A stretch of 52,116 nt of DNA from an uncultured bacterium (GTDB lineage: Bacteria > Verrucomicrobiota > Kiritimatiellia > CAIKKV01 > CAIJXV01). The notes beneath the pieces were generated by a model that made no database searches, was not told the origin of the DNA, and saw nothing but the letters and a program-made list of their open reading frames with translations. A program made the translations under genes and the position numbers. This document shows positions 32,368-40,269 of this stretch, piece after piece. The stretch is from NCBI GenBank assembly GCA_903824675.1, contig CAIJXV010000070.1, positions 1 to 52,116 of the forward strand. Direction: 5' to 3'. Within the stretch, counting starts at the first letter, position 1, and every line of letters starts with the position of its first letter.

Positions 32368-34611
32368 TCATTCTTTCACTCCCCCGACCACCCGGCCGGA
32401 AGATTCCACGTTCATATGCTCGGACAATCCCGATTTCTTGCGAGCCACCCAATTGGCCAGGAACAACTCGCAAATCGAAAGGATCAAGGCCAGCCAGAGC
32501 ATCATTTCGGACAGGGGTTTGCCACGCCGGTGATCGTCGATCAGGCGTTGCAATTCGACCCCATCCCGGGCTGTCCGCAAAGGAAGGCCCGTCAGCTTCG
32601 GCAGGTCTTTGGGATCGATCATCTTCAGATTGGACTCGGCGCGTTGCAAGTTGACGGAAAAAAACGGTTCCTGAAGGTCGGCGTTACGGGCAATCGTATA
32701 AACCCCGGGATCATAGACATTTTCAGCTTCAAGCAAAACTTGCATCTCTTTTCGAATCGGCCGGATCGTCAGCGGTTCGCCTGCGGGTGTGAGCAGCGTA
32801 TCCTTTTCTGTCAAATCGGGAAAGAGATCGGACAGGACCAGGCTCCGGGCCGGCCAGACATACAGCGGCTCGCGACCGATACCCGCTCCAAAAAGAACGA
32901 CCTGGTGAACCAGCGGTAGAAAAAAGGCCGAAAGCGGCAAGGTACTCCAACGCCGGTCGGCCGAAACGGAAAACAACAAAACACGCCCGCGCCCGAAATA
33001 GCGGCTGGTCAGAAAAGGAATGTCATTGCCCGCACCGATGACAACCGGCTGGTCTCCCTGTAAGGAATCGAATTTAAGATACCGTTGAATCGCCAGGGTG
33101 GGCGTCGAGCCGGGCGGCAAACTGAATCCTTCGAAGATCGGATCCTGACGCGCCTTGAGGAAGAGGTATCGGACCCGATTGTTTTCGGGCAATTCGGCGA
33201 TCACCTTGGGTTTGCCCGGCAGGCAGGTCCATTCATCGTAATCTCCCGCCCGGGCCCCGTCTCCGGGAAAGATCACCAGCACTCCCCCTCCTTTGACATA
33301 ATTCTCCAAGGCGAGCATCGTCTGTCCGGGCAACGGCAAAACGTTGACCAAAAAGAGGGTCGAATAATCCCGCAGATTGACGCCCGGAAGGGTGTCCGGA
33401 TCGATCCGTTTGACATTCAGCGTCGAACTATCATCCCCGGGATTCAACGCCGTCGCCAGAAAAATGCAATCCTCCTGGCTGCCGACCACGAGCGTCGGCA
33501 ATTCGCGCCGGACACGAAGTAGAAAATGGAATTCATCATCCAGCGACAGCCCGTCTGCAGGGGTATAAATACGACCGGCAACAACGCCCGCCGGCAAAGG
33601 GGACAAGGCGAACGTCAGGTTGAGCGCGCCATCCGCGTCAACCACGGCAGTCCGGCGACTGACTTCCTTGCCATCCACTTCAAGCGTGGCCGCCAGACTT
33701 TGAGCCGGCCCGCTATGATTCATCCGAACGTTGAGTTGGCCGGGCGCGTTGGCCAGCAACAGAGGCGGGATCAACTCGACGTCCACCGGATAGGTGTTTT
33801 CAGGCTGCGGGGGTCCGGCGAGAAGAGCAAAAAAGACAATGTCTTTATCGACCTTGCGGGGATCCCAAATGCCGGCGGGAGGGGCGGCGGATTCCGAATC
33901 CCCGGCAGAGGGTGTATTGGTGGATGCGACGGGAGCATTGGACACCGCAACGGGAATGGCGGCGTCACCGCTCCCCTGAGCTTCGAACCCGCGCCAGGGC
34001 AAGGACTGGCCATCGGTGATCAGATGCACTTCCCGTTCGCGATGCTTGGATTCATCGAGGCTCTTAAGCGCCGCCATCAGGGCTTCGTGCAGGTGTGAAG
34101 TCCCATGGCTCAGCGGGAGTTTTTTCACCAGGTTGATCACCATGGCCCGGTCGCCGGTGGGTTGTTCGATCAGGGGCGTGTTCCGTTCATCGGCGAGGAA
34201 AACACAAACCCGGTCGCCGTCATTCAAGCCCTCGATCAGGGCAACGGCCGCATCACGGGCCGTATCCCAAACCTTGCGACGACCGGATTCGTAACCCATG
34301 CTGTAGGATACATCGAGGACCACGGCCACATCGCGACGGGCGCTCCCCATCAGATGGCCAAAGCCCTGGGTCCGAATCACCGGAATGGCAAAGGCCAGGG
34401 CCAGGGCCAACATCAGCAGGGTGCGCAAAAGCCAGAGCAGGAAGTTCTCCATGCGGATCCGGCTGGACGACCGTTTCTGGGCCAACCGCAAAAAGCGCAC
34501 CGTACTGAAGCGAATCCGGACGGTCCTCCGCCTCTGCATCAGGTGCAGCACCAGGGGGATGACGGCCGCAATCGCCGCATACAGAAACAGGGGATTTAAG
34601 AAACTCCACAT
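32368..34611 (-). CDS. BatA-like membrane protein with VWA domain
   Basis: A 747-residue protein. The N-terminal 80 residues (FLNPLFLYAAIAAVIPLVLH, then RTVRIRFSTVRFLR and a second helix at 58-78) match the conserved BatA N-terminal domain. The VWA metal site is DVSYS (100-104), followed by DGDRVCVFLAD and HLITDGQS. The middle region includes ALENYVKGGGVLVIFPGDGA, an amidotransferase-like fold. A C-terminal helix (MLWLALILSICELFLANWV) anchors the protein. It is similar in layout to the 737-residue protein downstream, so the pair probably arose by duplication. It starts 20 bases after the DUF58 gene. Confidence 0.9.
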   Translation of the reverse strand: MWSFLNPLFLYAAIAAVIPLVLHLMQRRRTVRIRFSTVRFLRLAQKRSSSRIRMENFLLWLLRTLLMLALALAFAIPVIRTQGFGHLMGSARRDVAVVLDVSYSMGYESGRRKVWDTARDAAVALIEGLNDGDRVCVFLADERNTPLIEQPTGDRAMVINLVKKLPLSHGTSHLHEALMAALKSLDESKHREREVHLITDGQSLPWRGFEAQGSGDAAIPVAVSNAPVASTNTPSAGDSESAAPPAGIWDPRKVDKDIVFFALLAGPPQPENTYPVDVELIPPLLLANAPGQLNVRMNHSGPAQSLAATLEVDGKEVSRRTAVVDADGALNLTFALSPLPAGVVAGRIYTPADGLSLDDEFHFLLRVRRELPTLVVGSQEDCIFLATALNPGDDSSTLNVKRIDPDTLPGVNLRDYSTLFLVNVLPLPGQTMLALENYVKGGGVLVIFPGDGARAGDYDEWTCLPGKPKVIAELPENNRVRYLFLKARQDPIFEGFSLPPGSTPTLAIQRYLKFDSLQGDQPVVIGAGNDIPFLTSRYFGRGRVLLFSVSADRRWSTLPLSAFFLPLVHQVVLFGAGIGREPLYVWPARSLVLSDLFPDLTEKDTLLTPAGEPLTIRPIRKEMQVLLEAENVYDPGVYTIARNADLQEPFFSVNLQRAESNLKMIDPKDLPKLTGLPLRTARDGVELQRLIDDHRRGKPLSEMMLWLALILSICELFLANWVARKKSGLSEHMNVESSGRVVGGVKE

Positions 34612-34631
34612 AGATGAGCCTCAACCTACTG

Positions 34632-35531
34632 CTACCGGGAAAACCGTTTGCGTTCCTCGAGATAAGCCCGCACGAAATCCTCCAGCGTCAGGCTGGTGTT
34701 GACCATGCGGTAATCGATCCGCATCTCGGCGCAAGGCTTGCGATATTGTTCCAGAAATTCCGCAAACACCTTGCGATACTCGTCGATAATCGACCGGGGA
34801 TCGGCGATCACGATCTCACCCGTCTCCATGTCCTCGAATTCGCCGCCCTTCTTGAATTTCAGGTCGAGTTCCATCGGATCCAGCACATGGAACAGGATCA
34901 CATCATGATGCAATTTCCGAAAATGGGCCAGGGCCTTGACGATATCCGGCGGATTATCGAACAGATCGGAAAACAGAACGATCAGGGCGCGGCGATTGAC
35001 ATCGTCGGCTATCTGGTGCAGGGCCGGGGCCGTCAGGGTGGTCTTGCCCGGGCGCATGCCCTGAAGATATTTCAGCAGGCTATTGAGATGGCTGAACGAG
35101 TTGCGCGCCCCCATCATCATGTCAATCTTGTCCGAATAAACGTACAACCCAACCGAATCGCGGCTCTTGAGCACCACGTAGCCGACCGCAGCAGCCAGGC
35201 GGCAGGCATATTCATATTTGGTCTGGGAGCCGGACCCATACCCCATCGAACCGCTCCGATCGATCACGAGATAGACGCGCAGATTGGTCTCATCCTCGTA
35301 ACGGCGGACATAATACCGGTCGGTTCGGCCGAGCACCTTCCAATCGAGGCGCTTCAAATCGTCTCCGGGCATATAGGCGCGGTGATCGGCGAATTCCGAA
35401 CTCGCGCCTTTATGCGGACTGCGGTGCCGCCCGGCGAGATTACCTTCCACGACATATCGCGATTGCAACACCAGACGGCCGAGCCGCTGAAGTTCCTGCG
35501 GATTCAAAAAAGAGGCAATCCCCTCGCTCAT
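34632..35531 (-). CDS. DUF58 domain protein (MoxR-associated, VWA-like)
   Basis: A 299-residue soluble DUF58 protein. The signature HKGASSEFADHRAYMPGDDL (40-59) is followed by KRLDWKVLGRTDRYYVRRYE, and then a VWA-type fold with DRSGS (91-95). DUF58 proteins are nearly always encoded with MoxR ATPases and membrane VWA proteins and are thought to act with them. The length is typical of the short form without N-terminal membrane helices. Its ATG overlaps the preceding gene's stop by 4 bases. Confidence 0.94.
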   Translation of the reverse strand: MSEGIASFLNPQELQRLGRLVLQSRYVVEGNLAGRHRSPHKGASSEFADHRAYMPGDDLKRLDWKVLGRTDRYYVRRYEDETNLRVYLVIDRSGSMGYGSGSQTKYEYACRLAAAVGYVVLKSRDSVGLYVYSDKIDMMMGARNSFSHLNSLLKYLQGMRPGKTTLTAPALHQIADDVNRRALIVLFSDLFDNPPDIVKALAHFRKLHHDVILFHVLDPMELDLKFKKGGEFEDMETGEIVIADPRSIIDEYRKVFAEFLEQYRKPCAEMRIDYRMVNTSLTLEDFVRAYLEERKRFSR

Positions 35532-36361
35532 GGGCTCTTGCCTCCCACCACCGGCGGCCAGGGAAGGATCTTCCAGTGATCGCCGTCGCTCAATAAAATG
35601 AGGGTGTTCCCCAGATGAACAAACCCCTGCCCCTGGAAATCACTGCCTTCGGTCAGCACCTGTTTCTCTCCCTTGGCCCCCCCGGCATCGAACATCACGG
35701 CTTTCACCGTCCCCACCGACGTCACCAATTTCTGCGGCTTGAGGGTAATCCGGCTGGCATAAGGAATCTCCACGGCCAGTTTGAGGTCCGTCCGCCCCAG
35801 CAAGGCCGAACTTTCCAGGCGGTAGCGACTTTTCTTGATACCCGGCAAATGCTTGAAATCGGTGAGTTTGTAAATCCAGGGCCGTTCCCACCGGTCGGCC
35901 AGCGGGGGACGCTGGTCCAGAGGCAAATCCTTCAATTCAGACAGGGCGTCGGGAAACGCCACCCGCTGGGCATAGATCCCGGTCAATGCCCGACGGACTT
36001 GTTCACGATCCAGCCGGGTCAACCAGGCTTTGGCCATGCGGTCGCCGGCCTGAGGCAAGGGCTCGCGAGCTGAACTCAAGAGGGTCAGCAGATTCGTGTA
36101 AGCTGCCCCCGGGCGGTCGGACGCCAATAAATGCCAGGATTCGATGCCGCGCACGACGGGCAAAAAGGGATCCCCCGGAAAGCTGCGCTCGTAACGGTCG
36201 CACAGATCGATGAGTTCCGTGTGGTTACCGGGGGTTTCCGTGTGTTTTTTCCAAAGCAGCCAGATCGCCTTTTCATCGGCCTGCGAGGAGGATAGCCCGA
36301 AACCGGCCAGCACCCCCAATAGCAGGATCGCGCGCCCGATGAATTGATTCGCCTTGGCCAT
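35528..36361 (-). CDS. Exported protein of unknown function in the MoxR/VWA cluster
   Basis: A 277-residue protein with a signal peptide (MAKANQFIGRAILLLGVLAG, cleavage near SSSQA). The ATG at 36361 has GGAG seven bases upstream. An in-frame ATG at 36385 would overlap the preceding stop but has no ribosome-binding site. The N-terminal half is helical (TPR-like). The C-terminal half includes RRALTGIYAQRVAFPDALSEL and RPPLADRWERPWIYKL, which resemble the type II secretion pseudopilin C-terminal pattern of PVC bacteria (a PxDxWGxPxxY-like layout). I do not recognise a family with certainty. The stop overlaps the DUF58 start by 4 bases. Confidence 0.75.
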   Translation of the reverse strand: MAKANQFIGRAILLLGVLAGFGLSSSQADEKAIWLLWKKHTETPGNHTELIDLCDRYERSFPGDPFLPVVRGIESWHLLASDRPGAAYTNLLTLLSSAREPLPQAGDRMAKAWLTRLDREQVRRALTGIYAQRVAFPDALSELKDLPLDQRPPLADRWERPWIYKLTDFKHLPGIKKSRYRLESSALLGRTDLKLAVEIPYASRITLKPQKLVTSVGTVKAVMFDAGGAKGEKQVLTEGSDFQGQGFVHLGNTLILLSDGDHWKILPWPPVVGGKSP

Positions 36362-36381
36362 TGCGTTGCTCCGGTTGCCGA

Positions 36382-37920
36382 TCATTGCGTGATCGAATAG
36401 AAAAGAATGTTTTCACCCAGGGCAATGGCGCCGGAATCCTCGTAGCCGTTCGCATACGGATTTTGCGACAATTCCCACCCCCCGGCCATTCCATAAGGAC
36501 TGTAAATCACCTGGAAATGGCCATCCTTCTCGACCCCCAACAGGTTCGGCTCGATCGCCGAACTCCCCAAGTGCTGGCCCAATGCCGGCGTTACCCCCAA
36601 CCGACCGATCTTGTTCGGTTGCGAAAAGAGGAAGGCACCGGGCGAAATAGGCTTCAATCCCTGCCCGGGCAGAACCTTGTTAAGCTCCGTTCGAAACGCC
36701 CGATCGAACGCCGAACGCCCGCAACAGGCCTCTGCAAACAGGAGCCCGCCCTTGTTCAGATAGTCCCGCAGATTATTGACTTCCGCCGGTTGCAGACGGA
36801 AATCCTCATGGCCGGTGATATAGAGTAACGGCGAATCAAAAATGCGCGGATCAGACAATTTCAATTCCGTCCGGTCAAATTTCACCGGCACTTCGGTCTT
36901 CTGGTTGAATTCTTTCAACAGGACCGAAAGCGCGGCATGCCGGGTCTTCCACTCCCCGTCATAGATCACCTGGGCGACGGCCATCTTGCCGGCCGAAACC
37001 GGCGTTTCGTCGATGAATTGCATCGCCTTGGCCGCATTTTTAGCCCACGCCCGCTGAGCCGTCGCATAAGCCAGCAGGTTCACGCCCAATTGTTTCGCCG
37101 AATCCACGCTGTACCCCAGAAGCGACTCATCCTCCACCGGATCCCAACCGATATCCATCCCCCATCGGGAAATCACCGCCACCACCCGGCAATTGATCGT
37201 CACCCCTTCAAACCAAGGTTCATCGCTCCGGTAGCCCGCCTCCCGTACCGCCTTGCGATAACCCACCCGGTCCAGAGTGTAATAGGAGTGAAAAATCGGG
37301 TGGTCCGGACTCAACCGTTGAACCTGAACCTCCGGGAAGGTGGCCTGCAACTCTTTGCGCGCCGAATTATAAAAGGGTTTGGATCCCATTCCGGGATTCA
37401 AAATAATCATCCCCCCACTCAATAGATAATCCCTCAGTTTCTGCCGTTCCGGCGCGGTCATCGTCAGATTGAAATGACTGGACCGATACAGGATTGGATT
37501 TTTTTCCGGGTCGGGATCGACCTCATTGAAGGACTTGACGTCGCAGGTGAAATTGACGTCGATCATCTCCTTCAAACTTTTCATCAGATTATTGAGATCA
37601 TTCGGACGGGACGCCCAATCCATCGGACCATGGGACGACGTCAACTTGGTGAACATCACCGGGGGATTGGGCGGGTTTTTCTTTTCCGATCGGCTTTGCG
37701 GGGTCACGGGCGGACAGGGAAAGGGCGAAAAGGATTCGCCGGAGGACGCCTGGCCCGGCGGCTTGGGCGGAGGCGCGGGCTTTTGCGGAGGCGGCACAAA
37801 GCCTTCCTCACCTGATCCATCGCCGTCGAACAACATCTGGGCCCGGGCGCTTTCCAGCCCTAAACCGATCAGGGTGACCGCCGCCCACATCGCCAAAAAC
37901 GATTGCCATCGGAGTCGCAT
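36382..37920 (-). CDS. Exported DUF4159 protein with two DUF4159-like halves
   Basis: A 512-residue secreted protein. The ATG at 37920 has a strong AAGGAGG ribosome-binding site six bases upstream, and a signal peptide follows (MRLRWQSFLAMWAAVTLIGLG, cleavage near SARA). A proline-rich spacer (about 40-80) leads to two similar domains. The first contains ILYRSSHFNLTMT and LRDYLLSGGMIILNPG. The second contains LLYITGHEDFRLQ and LRDYLNKGGLLFAEACCG. Both match DUF4159, an amidotransferase-like fold that occurs with DUF58/MoxR genes. The double arrangement suggests internal duplication. It lies 17 bases after the first gene of the operon. Confidence 0.9.
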   Translation of the reverse strand: MRLRWQSFLAMWAAVTLIGLGLESARAQMLFDGDGSGEEGFVPPPQKPAPPPKPPGQASSGESFSPFPCPPVTPQSRSEKKNPPNPPVMFTKLTSSHGPMDWASRPNDLNNLMKSLKEMIDVNFTCDVKSFNEVDPDPEKNPILYRSSHFNLTMTAPERQKLRDYLLSGGMIILNPGMGSKPFYNSARKELQATFPEVQVQRLSPDHPIFHSYYTLDRVGYRKAVREAGYRSDEPWFEGVTINCRVVAVISRWGMDIGWDPVEDESLLGYSVDSAKQLGVNLLAYATAQRAWAKNAAKAMQFIDETPVSAGKMAVAQVIYDGEWKTRHAALSVLLKEFNQKTEVPVKFDRTELKLSDPRIFDSPLLYITGHEDFRLQPAEVNNLRDYLNKGGLLFAEACCGRSAFDRAFRTELNKVLPGQGLKPISPGAFLFSQPNKIGRLGVTPALGQHLGSSAIEPNLLGVEKDGHFQVIYSPYGMAGGWELSQNPYANGYEDSGAIALGENILFYSITQ

Positions 37921-37937
37921 TAAACTCCTCCTTAACT

Positions 37938-38453
37938 TCATTTCGCTGCCCGCGGCGCGGCCGGATCCACAACGGCATTCGGATCCACCTCGCTCAACAT
38001 TTCCTTTTCACCCTTCGGGGTCGCCCGGTCCTTGGAGTATAATGCCGTCGGATCCACCACCATCATCGGCTCGGGCGTCATCTGAAGCTTGACGATCCGC
38101 CCATTACCCCGGACACAATCATTGGTTTGCAACGACTGGGCAATTCGGTACGCCACTTTATGGAAGGGCCGGACAAACAGAATCACAGGCAGATCGGAGC
38201 TGGGTTCCAGAGTTTCCAGGCGTAAACCTTTTTTTTCGTCCGTAATCGGTTCGATTTTGGTCACCCGCAGATACCGAAAGGTGTGCAAAATCCGGAGGTG
38301 TTCGTTAATCAATGCCGGACGGGCCTGGGGGGTGGCACTGACCAGTTCCAAGGCCAGTTCATTGCCATTTTGAACAGGTTCCGCTGAAAGGGGGCCGAGC
38401 ATCCCGGCCCATCCAACACACACAACCCAAAACATTATTTGTCGGCTCGTCAT
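37938..38453 (-). CDS. Small exported protein, first gene of the MoxR/VWA operon
   Basis: A 171-residue protein with a signal peptide (hydrophobic FWVVCVGWAGMLG, cleavage near LSA). The mature part contains VTKIEPITDEKKGLRLETLEPSSD and a PVILFVRP strand, with a proline-rich C-terminus. No family was recognised. The ribosome-binding site AGGAGGGAAGG lies upstream, and a good promoter lies 30-60 bases further up. As the first gene of an eleven-gene run it shares regulation with the VWA/MoxR proteins. Confidence 0.75.
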   Translation of the reverse strand: MTSRQIMFWVVCVGWAGMLGPLSAEPVQNGNELALELVSATPQARPALINEHLRILHTFRYLRVTKIEPITDEKKGLRLETLEPSSDLPVILFVRPFHKVAYRIAQSLQTNDCVRGNGRIVKLQMTPEPMMVVDPTALYSKDRATPKGEKEMLSEVDPNAVVDPAAPRAAK

Positions 38454-38483
38454 CGGCGTGTCCTTCCCTCCTGAAAACCATTC

Positions 38484-38512
38484 ATTATGGAATTAACCGG
38501 GAAACAAATCAA
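38484..38512 (-). promoter_or_regulatory. Promoter of the MoxR/VWA operon
   Basis: On the minus strand TTGATT (38512-38507) and CATAAT (38489-38484) are separated by 17 bases. The start point would lie about 25 bases before the ATG at 38453, leaving room for the AGGAGG ribosome-binding site. No equally good promoter was seen inside the following 17 kb, which fits one long operon. Confidence 0.65.
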
Positions 38513-38711
38513 GCCCGACCGAAATGGATCCGTTGTTTTTTTTCACACCTCATCCTAACCTATTCCGTTAATCGGGATGATTATTACAAGTCGGCGTGCT
38601 GTTGAGGGATAGGCGGGTCCGTCCCTGTGCCACCGGGCGCCCCCCCACCGCTCTCCATGGAGAACTTAATCGAGGTCGCAGGGCCCTGTTAAGGAGCGGT
38701 TTCATCCCCCT
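38513..38711. other. Non-coding spacer between the channel gene and the MoxR/VWA operon
   Basis: No gene was found. The spacer holds a 12-bp perfect palindrome TCTCCATGGAGA (38652-38663), the palindrome CAGGGCCCTG (38679-38688) flanked by CTTAA/TTAAG, and an A8 run on the minus strand upstream of the promoter. No stem followed by a T tract was seen for the end of the channel gene. Confidence 0.4.
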
Positions 38712-40214
38712 TCAGGCGCTGGCTTCCACATCCGTTGAACGGGTTCCATCGATGGGAGCACTGGGCGCCGCATGGCGTCCGGGCGGAGCTGGCACCATCC
38801 GGCGTTCAGCCAGAACCGACGGCGGCATCCCATGGGATTCATACACCATCGCAACGGGTCCAATCAGGATTTCATCCCCTTGGACCAAGGTCGCGGATTC
38901 AATCAGTTGGCCGTTCAGTCGGGTCCCGAAGCGGCTGCCCAGATCGCGCAAACGGTAGCCGCCTTCCATCGGCTCGATGATCGCATGATGATTGGACACA
39001 TGCTGATCGGCAAACACAATCCGGTTATCCGCAGCCCGGCCGACCGACGTTGATGCCCCGCCCAGGGCAAACTGGGTGCCGCGCAACGGCCCCCCCGTCA
39101 CCACCAGCCGACAACCGATTTCGAGGGGATGCTCGACGACCTGACGGACATTCACATCGCGTTGCGGGAAGGGAATGGTTACGCCATGCCGTTTGAAGGC
39201 ATACCAAATCTGCTTTCGCACATCGCTTTCAATGGCATGCAACGAGGCGTAGTTATCAATCCAAACCCGCAGTTCATAGAGGATCGAGGAATCCTGAAAA
39301 TCCTTGAGGTAAACGGCCGGTGCAGGAGTCCGTAGAACCTCCTCGACCTTTGAGGCTGCATCCAGCAAAGCGTCCATGGCAACCCCGCAAGGGGTCTCAT
39401 ACGCGACGCCGATATGAATCTTGACGAGGTGATCCAGCGTGGGCCGGTCGAAGTTCACCAGGGTCTCCCGGGCCGCAAGGCTGTTGGGAATCAGCAGGTG
39501 GTCGCCTTCCCGCGTGCGAACCAGGGTCGCCCGCCAGGTTTGTTCCACCACCTCCCCTTCCGTCGTCGAGCCGATTTGTATCCAGTCGCCGATCTTGAAC
39601 GGACGCTCCACACTCATGACAATGCCGGCCATTAAATTGCTCAAGAGTTCCTGAAGGGCCAGGCCCAGCACGATAGACACGACGCCGGACGTGACAAAGA
39701 TCGGCGCCAAGTTGAGATTCGGAAAGGCCCAGGACAATAAAACGAACAGACCCACAAAGGCCAGCAGGACCACGGCCATTCCGCGCAGAAGCACGGGGAC
39801 CCCGCCCCGCGTTTGTACCGCGCGGGACGGCAACACCCAACCGACCGCCGGCAGAAGAACGGCCATAAAAATAAAAACCGACAAAAGGAATCCAATCAGG
39901 GCCGACAAGTGCGGCACATCCGCAAACCGACCGATGCGTAAAAACAGCCAGAATGCACCTGTCAACACAATGAGGACGGGCAATATCCACACCAACCGCT
40001 GAATCAGCCCCAGGCCACGCAATAATCGGATGATCGCCCCCCCCAGCAGGAGAATCCCCGTCACCGCCAGCAACATCAGACCGGGTTCGTAAGGCGACAC
40101 CGGGACGCTGGGCACCGCCGTTTCCACGGACTGGCCCCAAACAGGCAAAGCGGCCATCGCGAGCGCAACGGCCCCACACAGCCACCCGCAATTCAACATT
40201 CGAATGGAGCGCAT
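38712..40214 (-). CDS. MscS-type mechanosensitive channel with C-terminal FHA domain
   Basis: A 500-residue membrane protein. A signal-like N-terminal helix (about 6-27) and four more hydrophobic segments (about 44-63, 73-93, 103-123, 141-163) lead to the MscS pore helix and beta domain: GVVSIVLGLALQELLSNLMAGI (177-198, pore helix region), then RPFKIGDWIQIG and LIPNS. The C-terminal domain (about 365-465) is FHA: SVGRAADNRIV (390-400), VSNHHAII and GSRFGTRLNG (426-435). The channel would be cytoplasmic-membrane located and its FHA domain would face the cytosol. A transmembrane Ser/Thr kinase gene lies 55 bases upstream on the same strand, so phosphorylation may control the channel. The start has GGGAGGAA seven bases upstream. 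Confidence 0.92.
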   Translation of the reverse strand: MRSIRMLNCGWLCGAVALAMAALPVWGQSVETAVPSVPVSPYEPGLMLLAVTGILLLGGAIIRLLRGLGLIQRLVWILPVLIVLTGAFWLFLRIGRFADVPHLSALIGFLLSVFIFMAVLLPAVGWVLPSRAVQTRGGVPVLLRGMAVVLLAFVGLFVLLSWAFPNLNLAPIFVTSGVVSIVLGLALQELLSNLMAGIVMSVERPFKIGDWIQIGSTTEGEVVEQTWRATLVRTREGDHLLIPNSLAARETLVNFDRPTLDHLVKIHIGVAYETPCGVAMDALLDAASKVEEVLRTPAPAVYLKDFQDSSILYELRVWIDNYASLHAIESDVRKQIWYAFKRHGVTIPFPQRDVNVRQVVEHPLEIGCRLVVTGGPLRGTQFALGGASTSVGRAADNRIVFADQHVSNHHAIIEPMEGGYRLRDLGSRFGTRLNGQLIESATLVQGDEILIGPVAMVYESHGMPPSVLAERRMVPAPPGRHAAPSAPIDGTRSTDVEASA

Positions 40215-40269
40215 ACCGTTGTTCCTCCCTCGCCACGGGGTTCACCCAAAACCCGGGCGATTGATCTCA

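Noticed and set aside
34614-35579. Plus-strand open frame of 321 codons antisense to the DUF58 gene
   Set aside because: DUF58 motifs and operon position on the minus strand are unambiguous.
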